Assembly (NCBI GenBank): GCA_030692515.1 | Contig: JAUXZS010000015.1 | Coordinates: forward strand, 62,001-126,000 | Source: Bacteroidota bacterium | Lineage (GTDB): Bacteria; Bacteroidota; Bacteroidia; B-17B0; Aurantibacillaceae | Length of the DNA stretch: 64,000 bases | Reading direction: 5' to 3' | Shown: in pieces, positions 7,634 through 17,126 of the stretch | Position numbering within the stretch: position 1 is the first letter of the stretch | Layout: each line of letters starts with the position of its first letter | Made by a program: the position numbers and the translations under genes | The notes under the pieces: model-generated | Databases searched by the model: none | The model's input: the letters and a program-made list of their open reading frames with translations, nothing else | Told to the model about the DNA's origin: nothing

Positions 7634-10279
7634 TTAAAACTCAAACGTTATTTGTCCGTCGCCATCCAAAAAATCTTTGTTATTAGCCTTACTTAATTTT
7701 TCCATTGCTCTACGATGTAATTCAACCGGAGACAATCCTGTTTTTTCATCATCTGAGTTTTTTAAAAATTTACGCGCAGCTTTTATTTCTTCAGGCTCTT
7801 TTAAATTAATTTCTTTTACTTTATATGAACTTAATTTTTTTCCTTTTGCTTTAATATTTACAAGCGGAGAAAAATCAACCATTTTAATAGTTTCTTCCGG
7901 TAATTCTACTCCTTTTTCTTTTGCAAATTTAACTTCTACAATTGGATTAATTTGTGCAGTAATTAATTCAATACGAGATTGCTCATTCTCAGTAATGATT
8001 AAAGTTTTATTAGTAGTATTTTCTGGAGCAAAACGTTTAGTGAAGTATGATTTACTTATGCCATCATAATAAATACAAGTAAGTGTTTGATTTGGAAAAT
8101 ACTTTTCAATCATTACCGTGTCTTCATCAAAATGATTTAAGACGTCGTAAGTATATAATTTATAGAAACCTGAAGTGGTAACAGTTAAAATTTTATCATC
8201 GCCACTAAATTTACCTAAGTAAGTTCCTTTTTCGTTTTTATTTATTCGGTGTATCGTTTCGTCAAACCAATAGTCTTCTCCTTCTAATGTTGAAGTACCT
8301 TTTTCTTTTAACACTACTTTTTTAACGCTGTATTTGGTAACAATATTGCCTAAAGAAGTTCTTGCTTTAATTGGAATCTCAGCAAAATCAATATCTAACT
8401 CTAATTTACGAACACCGCTTAAAGGTTTTAAAATTACCATCACCTTTTCTGCTTCACCATTTGGATTAACTGTAAACCAATGTACCGCTGAGTTGGGGGT
8501 TCCTTTGGTAAGATTGTATTCTTTTTCACGTGTAACGCCAGTTACATTAAAGCGTTTAATAAACGTTATCCCTTTTGGCCCATCAGAATAAATCATGTTA
8601 TAAGTAGTGCGCTCGTCATTCTTTTTAAATATGGCTACATAAATAATATCTTTTCCAATAAATACTTTATCGGACACCTTGCACACTTTCATTTTACCAT
8701 CTTTGGTAAAGGCAATAATATCATCAATATTTGAGCAGTCTGTAACAAACTCATCTTTTTTAAGACTTATTCCAATAAACCCTTCAGCACGGTTAACGTA
8801 TAATTTTTCGTTAGCCATTATTACTTCGGTTGCAACAATTGTTTCGAGTTGTTTTGTTTCTGTTTTACGTTCGCGCCCCGTGCCGTATTTCTTTTTTAAA
8901 GTTTTAAAATACTCAACCGCATATTCAATTAAGTTTGCTAAATGATTTTTTACAACAGCAATTTTTTCATCTAGCTCTTTCATTTGCGCTTCAGCTTTTA
9001 TGCTGTCGAAACGCGTAATACGAATCATTGGAATTTGCGTTAAGCGATGAAGATCCTCATCATTTATTTCGCGAATTAATTTCTTTTTATAAGGTTTAAA
9101 ACGCTCATATAAATATTCGAATAACGTTTCTTTGTTAGAATATTTTTTAAAGTCGATGTACATTTCATCTTTAATAAATATTTTTTCGAGAGATGCAAAG
9201 TGCCACTTCTCTTCTAACTCCAATTGTTCAATTTCTAATTCTCTTTTTAAAAGTTCGAGCGTTTGATGCGTAGATATTTTTAAAATTTCGCTAACGCCAA
9301 TAAATCTTGGTTTATCACCTTCAATAATACAAGCGTTTGGCGATATACTCATTTCACAATTTGTGAAAGCATATAAGGCATCAATTGTTTTATCAGTAGA
9401 AATTCCGGGTTGTAAATGAATTAAAATCTCAACATTTTCAGAAGTGTTATCTTCAACTTTTTTAATTTTAATTTTTCCTTTATCGTTGGCAGCTATAATC
9501 GAATCAATTAAAGAGCCAGTAGTAGTACCAAACGGAATTTCGGAAATAATTAAAGTTTTTGGATTTAATTCTTTTACGCGAGCGCGTATTTTTATTTTGC
9601 CACCACGTAAACCATCTTTATAATCACTAAAATCGGCAATACCCCCTGTAATAAAATCTGGATAGATGTATGCTTTTTTTCCTTTTAGGATTTGAATCGA
9701 GGCATCAATTAATTCATTAAAATTATGCGGTAAAATTTTTGTTGCTAAACCTACTGCAATTCCCTCAACTCCCTGCGCTAAAACTAAAGGAAACTTAACT
9801 GGTAATGTAATAGGTTCTTTATTTCTACCATCATAACTTAAACCCCAATTAGTAGTTTTTGGGTTAAAGATAACTTCTTGTCCGAATTTAGAAAGCCTTG
9901 CTTCAATATAACGTGGTGCAGCGGCAGAATCTCCGGTTAAGATATTACCCCAGTTACCCTGGCAATCAATTAATAAATCTTTTTGTCCAATAGCCACTAA
10001 TGCATCGCCAATACTGGCATCACCATGAGGATGGTATTTCATGGTATTACCAATTAAATTGGCCACCTTGTTATAACGCCCATCTTCTAATTCCCACATG
10101 CTGTGTAATATTCTGCGTTGAACAGGTTTTAATCCGTCTTCCATTGCAGGTACAGCACGTTCAAGAATTACGTAGCTGGCGTAATCAATAAACCAATTCT
10201 TAAACATCCCACTAACGTGAGTTATTTTATCTACCTCGTTGTGGTTCTCTTTATCGTGTCCGTCAAAAATATCGCTCAT
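7634..10279 (-). CDS. parC: DNA topoisomerase IV subunit A (type IIA, GyrA/ParC-like)
   Basis: Cuts and rejoins both DNA strands to unlink sister chromosomes, together with the ParE-type subunit encoded at 13864-15720. At 881 residues it has a winged-helix/tower/coiled-coil breakage-reunion core up to about 480, with catalytic R123-Y124 in AAAPRYIEARLS, and a C-terminal propeller domain (about 490-800). HPHGDASIGDAL corresponds to the quinolone-contact helix; the position of the usual Ser is A88 and the usual acidic residue is D92. Called topoisomerase IV rather than gyrase because of the partner type and the lack of an obvious GyrA-box; the distinction is moderately sure. A promoter-like TATATTTG lies just upstream. 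Confidence 0.9.
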   Translation of the reverse strand: MSDIFDGHDKENHNEVDKITHVSGMFKNWFIDYASYVILERAVPAMEDGLKPVQRRILHSMWELEDGRYNKVANLIGNTMKYHPHGDASIGDALVAIGQKDLLIDCQGNWGNILTGDSAAAPRYIEARLSKFGQEVIFNPKTTNWGLSYDGRNKEPITLPVKFPLVLAQGVEGIAVGLATKILPHNFNELIDASIQILKGKKAYIYPDFITGGIADFSDYKDGLRGGKIKIRARVKELNPKTLIISEIPFGTTTGSLIDSIIAANDKGKIKIKKVEDNTSENVEILIHLQPGISTDKTIDALYAFTNCEMSISPNACIIEGDKPRFIGVSEILKISTHQTLELLKRELEIEQLELEEKWHFASLEKIFIKDEMYIDFKKYSNKETLFEYLYERFKPYKKKLIREINDEDLHRLTQIPMIRITRFDSIKAEAQMKELDEKIAVVKNHLANLIEYAVEYFKTLKKKYGTGRERKTETKQLETIVATEVIMANEKLYVNRAEGFIGISLKKDEFVTDCSNIDDIIAFTKDGKMKVCKVSDKVFIGKDIIYVAIFKKNDERTTYNMIYSDGPKGITFIKRFNVTGVTREKEYNLTKGTPNSAVHWFTVNPNGEAEKVMVILKPLSGVRKLELDIDFAEIPIKARTSLGNIVTKYSVKKVVLKEKGTSTLEGEDYWFDETIHRINKNEKGTYLGKFSGDDKILTVTTSGFYKLYTYDVLNHFDEDTVMIEKYFPNQTLTCIYYDGISKSYFTKRFAPENTTNKTLIITENEQSRIELITAQINPIVEVKFAKEKGVELPEETIKMVDFSPLVNIKAKGKKLSSYKVKEINLKEPEEIKAARKFLKNSDDEKTGLSPVELHRRAMEKLSKANNKDFLDGDGQITFEF

Positions 10280-10297
10280 CTAAAAATAAAATAATTG

Positions 10298-10305
10298 CAA
10301 ATATA
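10298..10305 (-). promoter_or_regulatory. Probable -7 element for parC
   Basis: On the minus strand TATATTTG matches the Bacteroidota -7 consensus TAnnTTTG and lies 18 nt before the parC start, giving a leader of about 12 nt. No TTG sits at the right distance upstream, so this is moderate evidence only. It suggests parC is not solely read from the lipoprotein operon. Confidence 0.4.
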
Positions 10306-10381
10306 CATTACCAATTCACAAAAAAGGTGGAAATAGTGGCTTTAGTGGAAAAAAACTGAACTAAATGTTCACAAATGACTG

Positions 10382-11785
10382 CTAATAAACTAAAATTTTC
10401 CTTTTTAAAAAGAAAAGCGCTTCAGAAAGCTTGGTGTTAAGTTTAGGGTTAGAGTAGGCATTCATGCCCGCTTTTTCAAGACTATTGGCATAACCGTATA
10501 CTTCACTTACTTGGGTTTTATAGATAACTTCCTTTGTAACATTATTTTTTAATTGCAAAGAAATTACCAAGGCGGCTAATTTTATTTTATAATTTGCATC
10601 TAAAATGTCACTGCTAATATCTTCTTTGGTTTCTGCAATAGATTCAATAATGTAATCTGCCTCATCTGGCTTACTAACGATTTGTACTTCTTGTCCGTTA
10701 AATTTTTGTCCAATAATGGCTTCCACTAAATTTAAGCCAGTTGGCTTACCAAGATTTTTTTCGGTAGCGGTAACAAAAATAGTAATGTTATTTACCCTTG
10801 CTTGTACTTTTAAGGAAGGGGTTTGAATAAATTGTTTTAATACGGTTATACCAGCTCTTCCTAAAGAATCAGAACCCATTAAGCTAGAGATATCAGGACT
10901 TAGCGCAAACGCAGCTGTTTGATTAATGGGTTCAACATAATTTACTTTTACTTGCAATTCACCATTTGAGTTAGTGGTTGTTTTTTCGTTTACTTTAATT
11001 TTTTCTTCATCACTAGTAACAACAAAGGGGAAGTTTTGCAAAGGTGTTTTTGATTTTAATTCGAGAGAATAAATTAATGGTGCGTAGGTTTGTTGATAGG
11101 GTTTTAAAATTGGCATTTCTTTTTTTGCAACAAGAGTTATAGATTGTAATTGTTGTTGTATAACTGCGGTTAAATCAAACACAGTTTTAATACCGTTTGT
11201 AAGTTTAGAATCAAATACAATTTCTTCACTTAAATAAGGCGTTAACACACCAAAAGCTTGAATTCGTTTTTTTAAGCAAGATGAAAAATCTTTGTTGTTT
11301 TCATCGTTAAAACTTAGGCTAATTAAATTAGAAGCTTTTGAAATTATTTGTTGTTTTTTTTGTGCTTTTTGATTTGCGTATTCTTGCTTGTCTAATTGAT
11401 AATATATCCAATATTGTTTTTCGTTTTCGTAAGAATCAACTAATTGATACCCTTCGATATTATCAGTATTTGAAAGGTTAATTAACGAATTAAAATTTTC
11501 ATTAAAATTGTTATTATTTTGTACAGTATACAATACCGAATTGCTAGAAATATTTACTTTAATCTCAGAACTTAGATCATAAAGCGCGTTTTTTTTGGCG
11601 TCCATTTGATAATTACCTCCTTTACCTTTTTCCGCTACGCCTACGCCTATATATTTAAAACCATTATTTGGCCTGCTACTTACCCAAATTGGCACCTTTA
11701 CTTCAACTGCTTCGGCAACTTCTTTCTTGCTTTTGCAAGCAACTAAAGTGATAAGCAAAACAAGTATGTAGCTAATTTTTTTCAA
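10382..11785 (-). CDS. LPP20-family-like lipoprotein
   Basis: A 467-residue lipoprotein: TTG start, hydrophobic signal, lipobox LVAC with C17 as the lipidated residue, then CKSKK. Residues 35-160 look like an LPP20/FlgP-type domain (VPIWVSSRP, YIGVGVAEKGKGGN, AKKNALYDLSSEI, QYWIYYQLDKQEY). The remainder includes a region like extracellular Ig-type repeats (KTPLQNFPFVVTSDEEK, TTTNSNGELQVKV) and a C-terminal domain with QIVSKPDEADYIIES, reminiscent of CsgG/LpoB-like folds. It starts one base after the stop of the TPR lipoprotein gene, so the two are coupled. Probably an envelope complex; function unknown. Confidence 0.8.
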   Translation of the reverse strand: MKKISYILVLLITLVACKSKKEVAEAVEVKVPIWVSSRPNNGFKYIGVGVAEKGKGGNYQMDAKKNALYDLSSEIKVNISSNSVLYTVQNNNNFNENFNSLINLSNTDNIEGYQLVDSYENEKQYWIYYQLDKQEYANQKAQKKQQIISKASNLISLSFNDENNKDFSSCLKKRIQAFGVLTPYLSEEIVFDSKLTNGIKTVFDLTAVIQQQLQSITLVAKKEMPILKPYQQTYAPLIYSLELKSKTPLQNFPFVVTSDEEKIKVNEKTTTNSNGELQVKVNYVEPINQTAAFALSPDISSLMGSDSLGRAGITVLKQFIQTPSLKVQARVNNITIFVTATEKNLGKPTGLNLVEAIIGQKFNGQEVQIVSKPDEADYIIESIAETKEDISSDILDANYKIKLAALVISLQLKNNVTKEVIYKTQVSEVYGYANSLEKAGMNAYSNPKLNTKLSEALFFLKRKILVY

Positions 11786-11786
11786 T

Positions 11787-13148
11787 TTACTTTATGTTAT
11801 TAATTACCGAAGTCGTGAAAAAATCAATTGTTTTATTATTTGTTTCTGTTTTTAAGTCATCAAAAGACTTTAAAGTGTTTTTGGCAGAAAACATACCGCG
11901 CCAATTTCTTGGGTTATACCGAGCGGCCGGTGCAGTTTGCTGTGGATTATACGGGAATACGGAATTAATGTTGCCATTAAAACCCTTGGTAAACTCGTTG
12001 TACTCCATCGCATCTTGACTAATTATGTTTTGCGTTTGAGTAGAAATAATTTGATTAGAGAAAGCATTAATTATTTTGTATTGATAATCGTATGAATAAG
12101 AGCGAGAACCTTTTACTAAATTGTAATTTACAGGTTTGTACTCAGTAATAATTAAAGTGTCATTTTTTTTAGTTTTTACTTCATTATAGGCAAGAAATGT
12201 GCTTTTAATTGGACCAGTATTTAATTCTTTTTTGTTCGAAACATTATAAGTGTAAAAATAATCAGCACCGGTTGCTTTTCTTATAGCTTGAATCAAATCA
12301 ACATTGCTGTTGTTGCTTAATAAATCAGAAGAGCCTGTAGAAGCCTCAAAAGGAGTATTGTTAATTAATTTAATTGTTGAAAATTTTTGAGCTGCAACTT
12401 GGGTAAAATTATTAAATAAATAATCTTTAATTTCTTTTTCAGAATTATCAGAATTGGTTTTGGGTTGGATTAATATAAAGCTTTTTGATTGTTGAGCTGA
12501 CGATAATTCATAAAGCTCATTGTAGTCTTTATAGTTTTCGGTTTTTGATTTTATAGTTGATAAAGAAACTAAAGCGCTCGCATAGTTTTTATTTTCTAAA
12601 CTTATAATAGCAGATTGATATAAAGGTTCGCAATAAGAAATAATTTCTAATTGCTTTGTGGTTTTATAGTTTGGGTTATATTTTTTAATTTTGTTAATAT
12701 GAGTGATGGCATCAGAGTATTTACCATGATTAACCAAGTCATAGGCTAAGTTGTAATTTTTTGAGCAATAATTCTCAACTGTTTTTTGGTAATCTTCTTC
12801 GTAGGATTTTGGATAATCCATTACCACATTTAATGCGGCAGTTCTAGAGCTAAAATCTTTTAATTTTTCGAAACTTTCTAATGAAGATTCTAATTGTTGT
12901 GTATTAAAACTTCTAAAAAAATCGGAAGACAAATTGGAAGCGTATTTTTGGCCAACACTTTTTAGTTTCACTCTAGCGTCAACATTGGTTGGTTTTCTTT
13001 GCAATGATTCTAAATAATATTCAGCAGCTTCATTTACCAAGCCTTGTTTTTCTAAACGCTCAGCGGCTTTAAAATATTTTTTAGATCCGTTACAACTGTA
13101 TAAAAACAGAATTGTAAGTAATATATATATAGGGTAATTTTTTTTCAA
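11787..13148 (-). CDS. TPR-like lipoprotein
   Basis: A 453-residue lipoprotein with a TTG start, signal and lipobox LYSC (C19). Just after it, KYFKAAERLEKQGLVNEAAEYYLESLQRKPTNVDARVKL is a TPR-type helical repeat, and two weaker repeats follow (YDLVNHGKYSDAITHINKIKKYNP and YQSAIISLENKNYASALVSL). The C-terminal half (from about 225) is a separate alpha/beta region with FILIQPKTNSDNSEKEIKDYL and GADYFYTYNV, similar in flavour to CsgG/LpoB-type secreted domains. A terminator separates it from the small lipoprotein gene upstream; it is joined to the downstream LPP20-like gene by a one-base gap. The two likely form one complex; the role is unknown. Confidence 0.8.
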   Translation of the reverse strand: MKKNYPIYILLTILFLYSCNGSKKYFKAAERLEKQGLVNEAAEYYLESLQRKPTNVDARVKLKSVGQKYASNLSSDFFRSFNTQQLESSLESFEKLKDFSSRTAALNVVMDYPKSYEEDYQKTVENYCSKNYNLAYDLVNHGKYSDAITHINKIKKYNPNYKTTKQLEIISYCEPLYQSAIISLENKNYASALVSLSTIKSKTENYKDYNELYELSSAQQSKSFILIQPKTNSDNSEKEIKDYLFNNFTQVAAQKFSTIKLINNTPFEASTGSSDLLSNNSNVDLIQAIRKATGADYFYTYNVSNKKELNTGPIKSTFLAYNEVKTKKNDTLIITEYKPVNYNLVKGSRSYSYDYQYKIINAFSNQIISTQTQNIISQDAMEYNEFTKGFNGNINSVFPYNPQQTAPAARYNPRNWRGMFSAKNTLKSFDDLKTETNNKTIDFFTTSVINNIK

Positions 13149-13171
13149 AAAAAGCTAAAGTATAGTTAAAA

Positions 13172-13199
13172 AAAGAGCACCTAGTTGTAGGTGCTCTTT
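13172..13199 (-). terminator. Rho-independent terminator of the small LPP20-like gene
   Basis: A perfect 12-bp stem (AAAGAGCACCTA / TAGGTGCTCTTT) with a 4-nt loop lies 8 nt after the stop of the 191-residue lipoprotein gene. On the minus strand it runs into a T-rich stretch. It divides the three lipoprotein genes into one single and one coupled pair. Confidence 0.85.
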
Positions 13200-13207
13200 C
13201 TATTTCA

Positions 13208-13783
13208 TTATTTTCCTTCGTCTGCTAATTTTTTCATCTCAGCATCAAAAATATTTTGGAATTTTTGTTTGTCGTAATCTAATTTTAATTTAGCATCGTT
13301 AGAAATTTTCGAGTCTAATTTTTCAAAAATAGTTTTTTTAGCTGCTTCAATAGCAATCCAATAGCTAAATGAACCATCAGTTTCTTTGAAAATTTTCTCT
13401 CCAATTTCTCTAACATTAGAGATTTCTAAGTTAACTACTTCACGAGCCAATTCTTCGAATTTATTTTCAAATTCTTGTGTATTTCCAACGGTACGTTGGT
13501 TTGTATACTGGTCAGTAACTCTCTTAATAGTGCTATTGATATTAGCAGCCATTTCTGATTTAGCATTTTGAAAAGCTATTTTTTTAGCTGTAGCTAAATC
13601 TGGAGACTTTCCAACTTGTTTTGCTCTGAAATTATCTTCATCTGAACGATATTCTTTCGCACTAAATGGCACGGAGATTTCTACTGCACCAGTTTCTTTT
13701 TGAATTGGTGTCTTTTTCGATTTACAACCCGCTAGAGATAAAACTGCGATAGCTGGTATTAAAAGTAAATTTGATGTTTTCAT
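13208..13783 (-). CDS. Small LPP20-like lipoprotein
   Basis: A 191-residue lipoprotein with signal MKTSNLLLIPAIAVLSLAGC (C20 lipidated) and the same CKSKK start of the mature protein as the 467-residue neighbour. The mature part resembles LPP20 proteins: a conserved stretch DLATAKKIAFQNAKSEMAANINS, then a helical segment and SYWIAIEAAKKTIFEKL. The domain is the same type as the N-terminal domain of the larger lipoprotein two genes on. A clear terminator follows and a -7-like element (TAAATTTG) lies upstream, so it is probably its own transcript, which would allow higher expression. Confidence 0.8.
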   Translation of the reverse strand: MKTSNLLLIPAIAVLSLAGCKSKKTPIQKETGAVEISVPFSAKEYRSDEDNFRAKQVGKSPDLATAKKIAFQNAKSEMAANINSTIKRVTDQYTNQRTVGNTQEFENKFEELAREVVNLEISNVREIGEKIFKETDGSFSYWIAIEAAKKTIFEKLDSKISNDAKLKLDYDKQKFQNIFDAEMKKLADEGK

Positions 13784-13830
13784 TTTTATGGTTTTTATGT
13801 ATGTGTTAAAATTAATTTCAAATAGCGTTC

Positions 13831-13838
13831 CAAATTTA
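13831..13838 (-). promoter_or_regulatory. Possible -7 element for the small LPP20-like gene
   Basis: TAAATTTG on the minus strand fits TAnnTTTG and lies 47 nt before the start codon. No good TTG box is present at the usual distance, so it is weak evidence. Confidence 0.3.
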
Positions 13839-13863
13839 TAAAAATTTCTGAAATTAACGTTTG

Positions 13864-15720
13864 TTAACCTATTAATTCTTTCTCTGTGGCCTTTTCAACA
13901 CGTAAATTTTCAATGATAAAATCTTGTCTGCCTTGTGTATTTTTGCCCATATAATAGTTTAAAAGCTCCGTTATACTTGCTTTCTGGTCAAGTAGCACAG
14001 GTTCTAAACGAATGTCTTTTCCAATAAAATGTTTAAATTCATCAGGAGATATTTCTCCCAAACCTTTAAATCGAGTTATTTCTGGTTTTGGACCTAATTT
14101 GGCTACCGCAGCCTTTTTTTCTTCCTCGGAATAGCAATAAGCTGTTTCTTTTTTGTTTCTAACTCTAAATAATGGAGTTTGTAATATTTTCACATGATTA
14201 GTTTTTACTAAATCAGGAAAGAATTGTAAAAAGAACGTTAGTAACAATAAACGGATGTGCATGCCATCCACATCGGCATCAGTCGCAATTATTACATTAT
14301 TATAGCGCAGTTCTTCTAAATTATCTTCAATATTTAAAGCAGCTTGTAACAAATTAAACTCTTCGTTTTCGTAAACTATCTTTTTTCCTAATCCAAAACA
14401 ATTTAGCGGCTTACCTTTTAAACTAAATACTGCCTGTGTATTAACGTCGCGTGTTTTTGTAATAGAACCACTTGCCGAATCTCCCTCACAAATAAAAATG
14501 GATGTTTCTAATCTCCTTGGGTCTTTAGTATCATCTAGATGTATGCGACAGTCGCGTAACTTTTTATTATGTAAAGATGATTTTTTTGCACGCTCTCTGG
14601 CTAATTTTTGAATACCCGACAATTCTTTACGCTCGCGCTCGTTAGCTACAATTTTTGCTTCAATAGCTTTTGCAGTTTCTGGATTTTTATGTAAATAATT
14701 ATCTAAATGCTGCTTCATAAAATCATTAACGAAACTACGCATACTCTGACCACCCGGAGCAATTTCTGATGAACCTAATTTTGTTTTTGTTTGGGATTCA
14801 AAAATTGGTTCTGATACTTTTATTGAAATTGCGGCAACAATTGATTTTCTGATATCTGAAGGATCGAATTCTTTTTTATAAAATTCGCGAATAGTTTTAA
14901 CTAAGGCTTCTCTAAAGGCTGCTTGATGGGTTCCGCCCTGGGTAGTATATTGACCATTAACATAACTATAATACTCTTCACTATAATGTTCGTTACTATG
15001 AGTCATTGCCAGTTCAATATCCTCGGCTTTTAAATGTATAATAGGATATATTATTTCGCCTGTGATGTTTTTTTCTAACAGGTCTTTTAATCCGTTATCG
15101 GATTTATATTCTTGACCATTTAAATATAATTTTAAACCTGTATTTAAAAATGCATAGTTCCAAATCATTCTATCAATATACTCATGTATAAAATGATATT
15201 TTTTAAAAATAGTATCATCGGGTCTAAACTCAACTAAAGTTCCATTTTTTTCGTTTGATGAAACTAATTTATGGTCTTTTACTAATTCACCTTTACTAAA
15301 ATCGGCAGTTTTTGCTTGACCATCACGGAAAGAGGTTACTCTAAAATTTATTGATAAGGCATTTACCGCTTTTGTTCCAACACCATTTAAACCAATAGAC
15401 TTTTTAAAAGCTTCGCTATCGTATTTACCACCGGTATTCATTTTAGAAACAACTTCTACAACTTTTCCTAAAGGAATACCACGCCCATAATCGCGAATAG
15501 AAACTACACCTTCTTTAACGGTGATGTCTATTTTATTTCCTTCGCCCATCATAAACTCATCGATGGAGTTATCCATAACCTCTTTTAATAGAACATAAAT
15601 ACCATCATCAAAAGCGCTACCATCTCCTAATTTACCAATGTACATTCCTGGGCGAGTACGAATATGTTCTTTCCAGTCTAAGGACTTAATATTATCTTCT
15701 GTATAATTTGATTTTGCCAT
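13864..15720 (-). CDS. parE: DNA topoisomerase IV subunit B (type IIA, ParE-like)
   Basis: ATPase subunit that captures and passes the second DNA duplex for topoisomerase IV. At 618 residues it has ParE size, with no GyrB-type insert. The GHKL ATPase domain shows [10 protein letters not shown] (Glu base and Asn-Mg), DYGRGIPLG and [14 protein letters not shown]; the transducer follows, with [11 protein letters not shown]; the TOPRIM domain has [10 protein letters not shown] and [10 protein letters not shown]. The C-terminal domain ends normally. It is the first gene of the minus-strand block parE, three lipoproteins, parC; the two subunits would normally be adjacent, so the intervening genes are noteworthy. 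Confidence 0.92.
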   Translation of the reverse strand: MAKSNYTEDNIKSLDWKEHIRTRPGMYIGKLGDGSAFDDGIYVLLKEVMDNSIDEFMMGEGNKIDITVKEGVVSIRDYGRGIPLGKVVEVVSKMNTGGKYDSEAFKKSIGLNGVGTKAVNALSINFRVTSFRDGQAKTADFSKGELVKDHKLVSSNEKNGTLVEFRPDDTIFKKYHFIHEYIDRMIWNYAFLNTGLKLYLNGQEYKSDNGLKDLLEKNITGEIIYPIIHLKAEDIELAMTHSNEHYSEEYYSYVNGQYTTQGGTHQAAFREALVKTIREFYKKEFDPSDIRKSIVAAISIKVSEPIFESQTKTKLGSSEIAPGGQSMRSFVNDFMKQHLDNYLHKNPETAKAIEAKIVANERERKELSGIQKLARERAKKSSLHNKKLRDCRIHLDDTKDPRRLETSIFICEGDSASGSITKTRDVNTQAVFSLKGKPLNCFGLGKKIVYENEEFNLLQAALNIEDNLEELRYNNVIIATDADVDGMHIRLLLLTFFLQFFPDLVKTNHVKILQTPLFRVRNKKETAYCYSEEEKKAAVAKLGPKPEITRFKGLGEISPDEFKHFIGKDIRLEPVLLDQKASITELLNYYMGKNTQGRQDFIIENLRVEKATEKELIG

Positions 15721-15851
15721 TGTATTATTATAATTTTTTTGTTCTATTTTTTTTAGTGTTTAATATTAATAACTAAACTCTAAAAAATCAATATTATTTT
15801 TAATTATTAAGGATGTCTTTTATCTTATGTCATGAATCCTTTGTCTTTCGG

Positions 15852-16952
15852 CTAAACATTAAACCTAAAGTGCATTACATCTCCATCATTAACAATGTAT
15901 TCTTTCCCTTCAATTTTTAATTTCCCAGCATCTCTACAAGCAGCTTCAGAGCCTAAAGTAGTAAAATCTTTATAGGCAATTACTTCTGCTTTAATAAAAC
16001 CTTTTTCAAAATCGGTATGTATTACACTTGCAGCTTGAGGCGCAGTCATACCTTTTGTAATAGTCCAAGCACGAACTTCTTTAACACCAGCAGTAAAATA
16101 AGTTTGAAGGTTAAGTAATTTATAAGCAGATTTAATTAATTTATTTACGCCTGGCTCATCTAATCCCATATCTGCTAAAAACATTTGTTTTTCTTCAAAA
16201 GTTTCTAAAGCAGCAATTTCACTTTCCATCTGAGCGGTAATAATTAATAATTCTGCAGCTTCATTTTTAATTGCCTCTCTAACGGCATCAACATGTTTGT
16301 TACCCGTTTTTGCTGAGGCCTCGTCAACATTACAAACGTACATTACAGGCTTAATAGTTAGTAAATGTAAATCTGATATATAAGGCAGTTCATTTTCTTC
16401 TAAAGCACATGAGCGCGCTGACATTCCGCTTTCCAAAGTATTTTTTAATTTTGTTAAAGTAGCAAAAGTTTTTACTGCTTCTTTATCAGCACCAACCTTA
16501 GCCATTTTTTCATACTTTTTCATTTTAACTTCAACACTGTCAAGGTCTTTAAGTTGCAACTCAGTATCAATAATTTCTTTATCCCTAACCGGATTAACAT
16601 TACCATCAACGTGTACCACATTATCATCATCAAAACATCTTAGTACGTGTAGTATTGCATCGCACTCACGAATATTCCCTAAAAACTTGTTTCCAAGCCC
16701 TTCTCCTTTGCTAGCACCTTTTACAAGCCCTGCTATATCAACTATTTCAACGGTAGTTGGTAAAATATTTTGAGGTTTTACAAGTTCTGCTAATTTGTTT
16801 AAGCGTTCATCCGGAACTGTTGTTGTTCCAACGTTAGGATCAATAGTACAAAAAGGAAAATTTGCAGCTTGAGCTTTTGCGTTGCTCAAACAATTAAATA
16901 AAGTGGATTTTCCAACATTAGGTAATCCAACAATTCCACATTTTAAGGCCAT
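15852..16952 (-). CDS. ychF: Redox-regulated ATPase YchF (Obg-like)
   Basis: A universally conserved P-loop ATPase/GTPase of the Obg family that binds ribosomes and takes part in translation and stress responses. The start at 16952 gives [19 protein letters not shown], the family N-terminus (G1 motif); 366 residues is the normal size. An upstream in-frame start at 17018 would add 22 hydrophobic residues and is unlikely. Other motifs are DIAGLVKGASKGEGLGN (G3), an NVDE in place of NKxD (G4, typical of the ATP-preferring YchF), and the C-terminal TGS-like domain with TDFEKGFIKAEV and YIVNDGDVMHFRFNV. Divergent from the transketolase genes. Confidence 0.95.
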   Translation of the reverse strand: MALKCGIVGLPNVGKSTLFNCLSNAKAQAANFPFCTIDPNVGTTTVPDERLNKLAELVKPQNILPTTVEIVDIAGLVKGASKGEGLGNKFLGNIRECDAILHVLRCFDDDNVVHVDGNVNPVRDKEIIDTELQLKDLDSVEVKMKKYEKMAKVGADKEAVKTFATLTKLKNTLESGMSARSCALEENELPYISDLHLLTIKPVMYVCNVDEASAKTGNKHVDAVREAIKNEAAELLIITAQMESEIAALETFEEKQMFLADMGLDEPGVNKLIKSAYKLLNLQTYFTAGVKEVRAWTITKGMTAPQAASVIHTDFEKGFIKAEVIAYKDFTTLGSEAACRDAGKLKIEGKEYIVNDGDVMHFRFNV

Positions 16953-17101
16953 AATTAAGTATAAATTAATAATAAATAAAACGTGCAAATATAGCAATAA
17001 CAAAGGCTTTTTGCTCAAAGCTCTAAAAACAAAAAATAACTTTAGTTTTTAACATCCTGTAATTATTATCAACATTAGACTTATAAGCTATAAGCAAATG
17101 C

Positions 17102-17109
17102 TAATTTTG
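17102..17109 (+). promoter_or_regulatory. Probable -7 promoter element of the transketolase gene
   Basis: TAATTTTG followed by CCGC fits the Bacteroidota TAnnTTTG element. A TTA, one mismatch from TTG, lies 18 nt upstream at 17081. The implied start site gives a leader of about 10-12 nt before the ATG at 17127. Confidence 0.45.
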
Positions 17110-17126
17110 CCGCAAATACTAATGTA

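Noticed and set aside
7677-8069. 130-codon plus-strand ORF inside parC
   Set aside because: Shadow frame of a long conserved gene; the codon pattern reflects the opposite strand.
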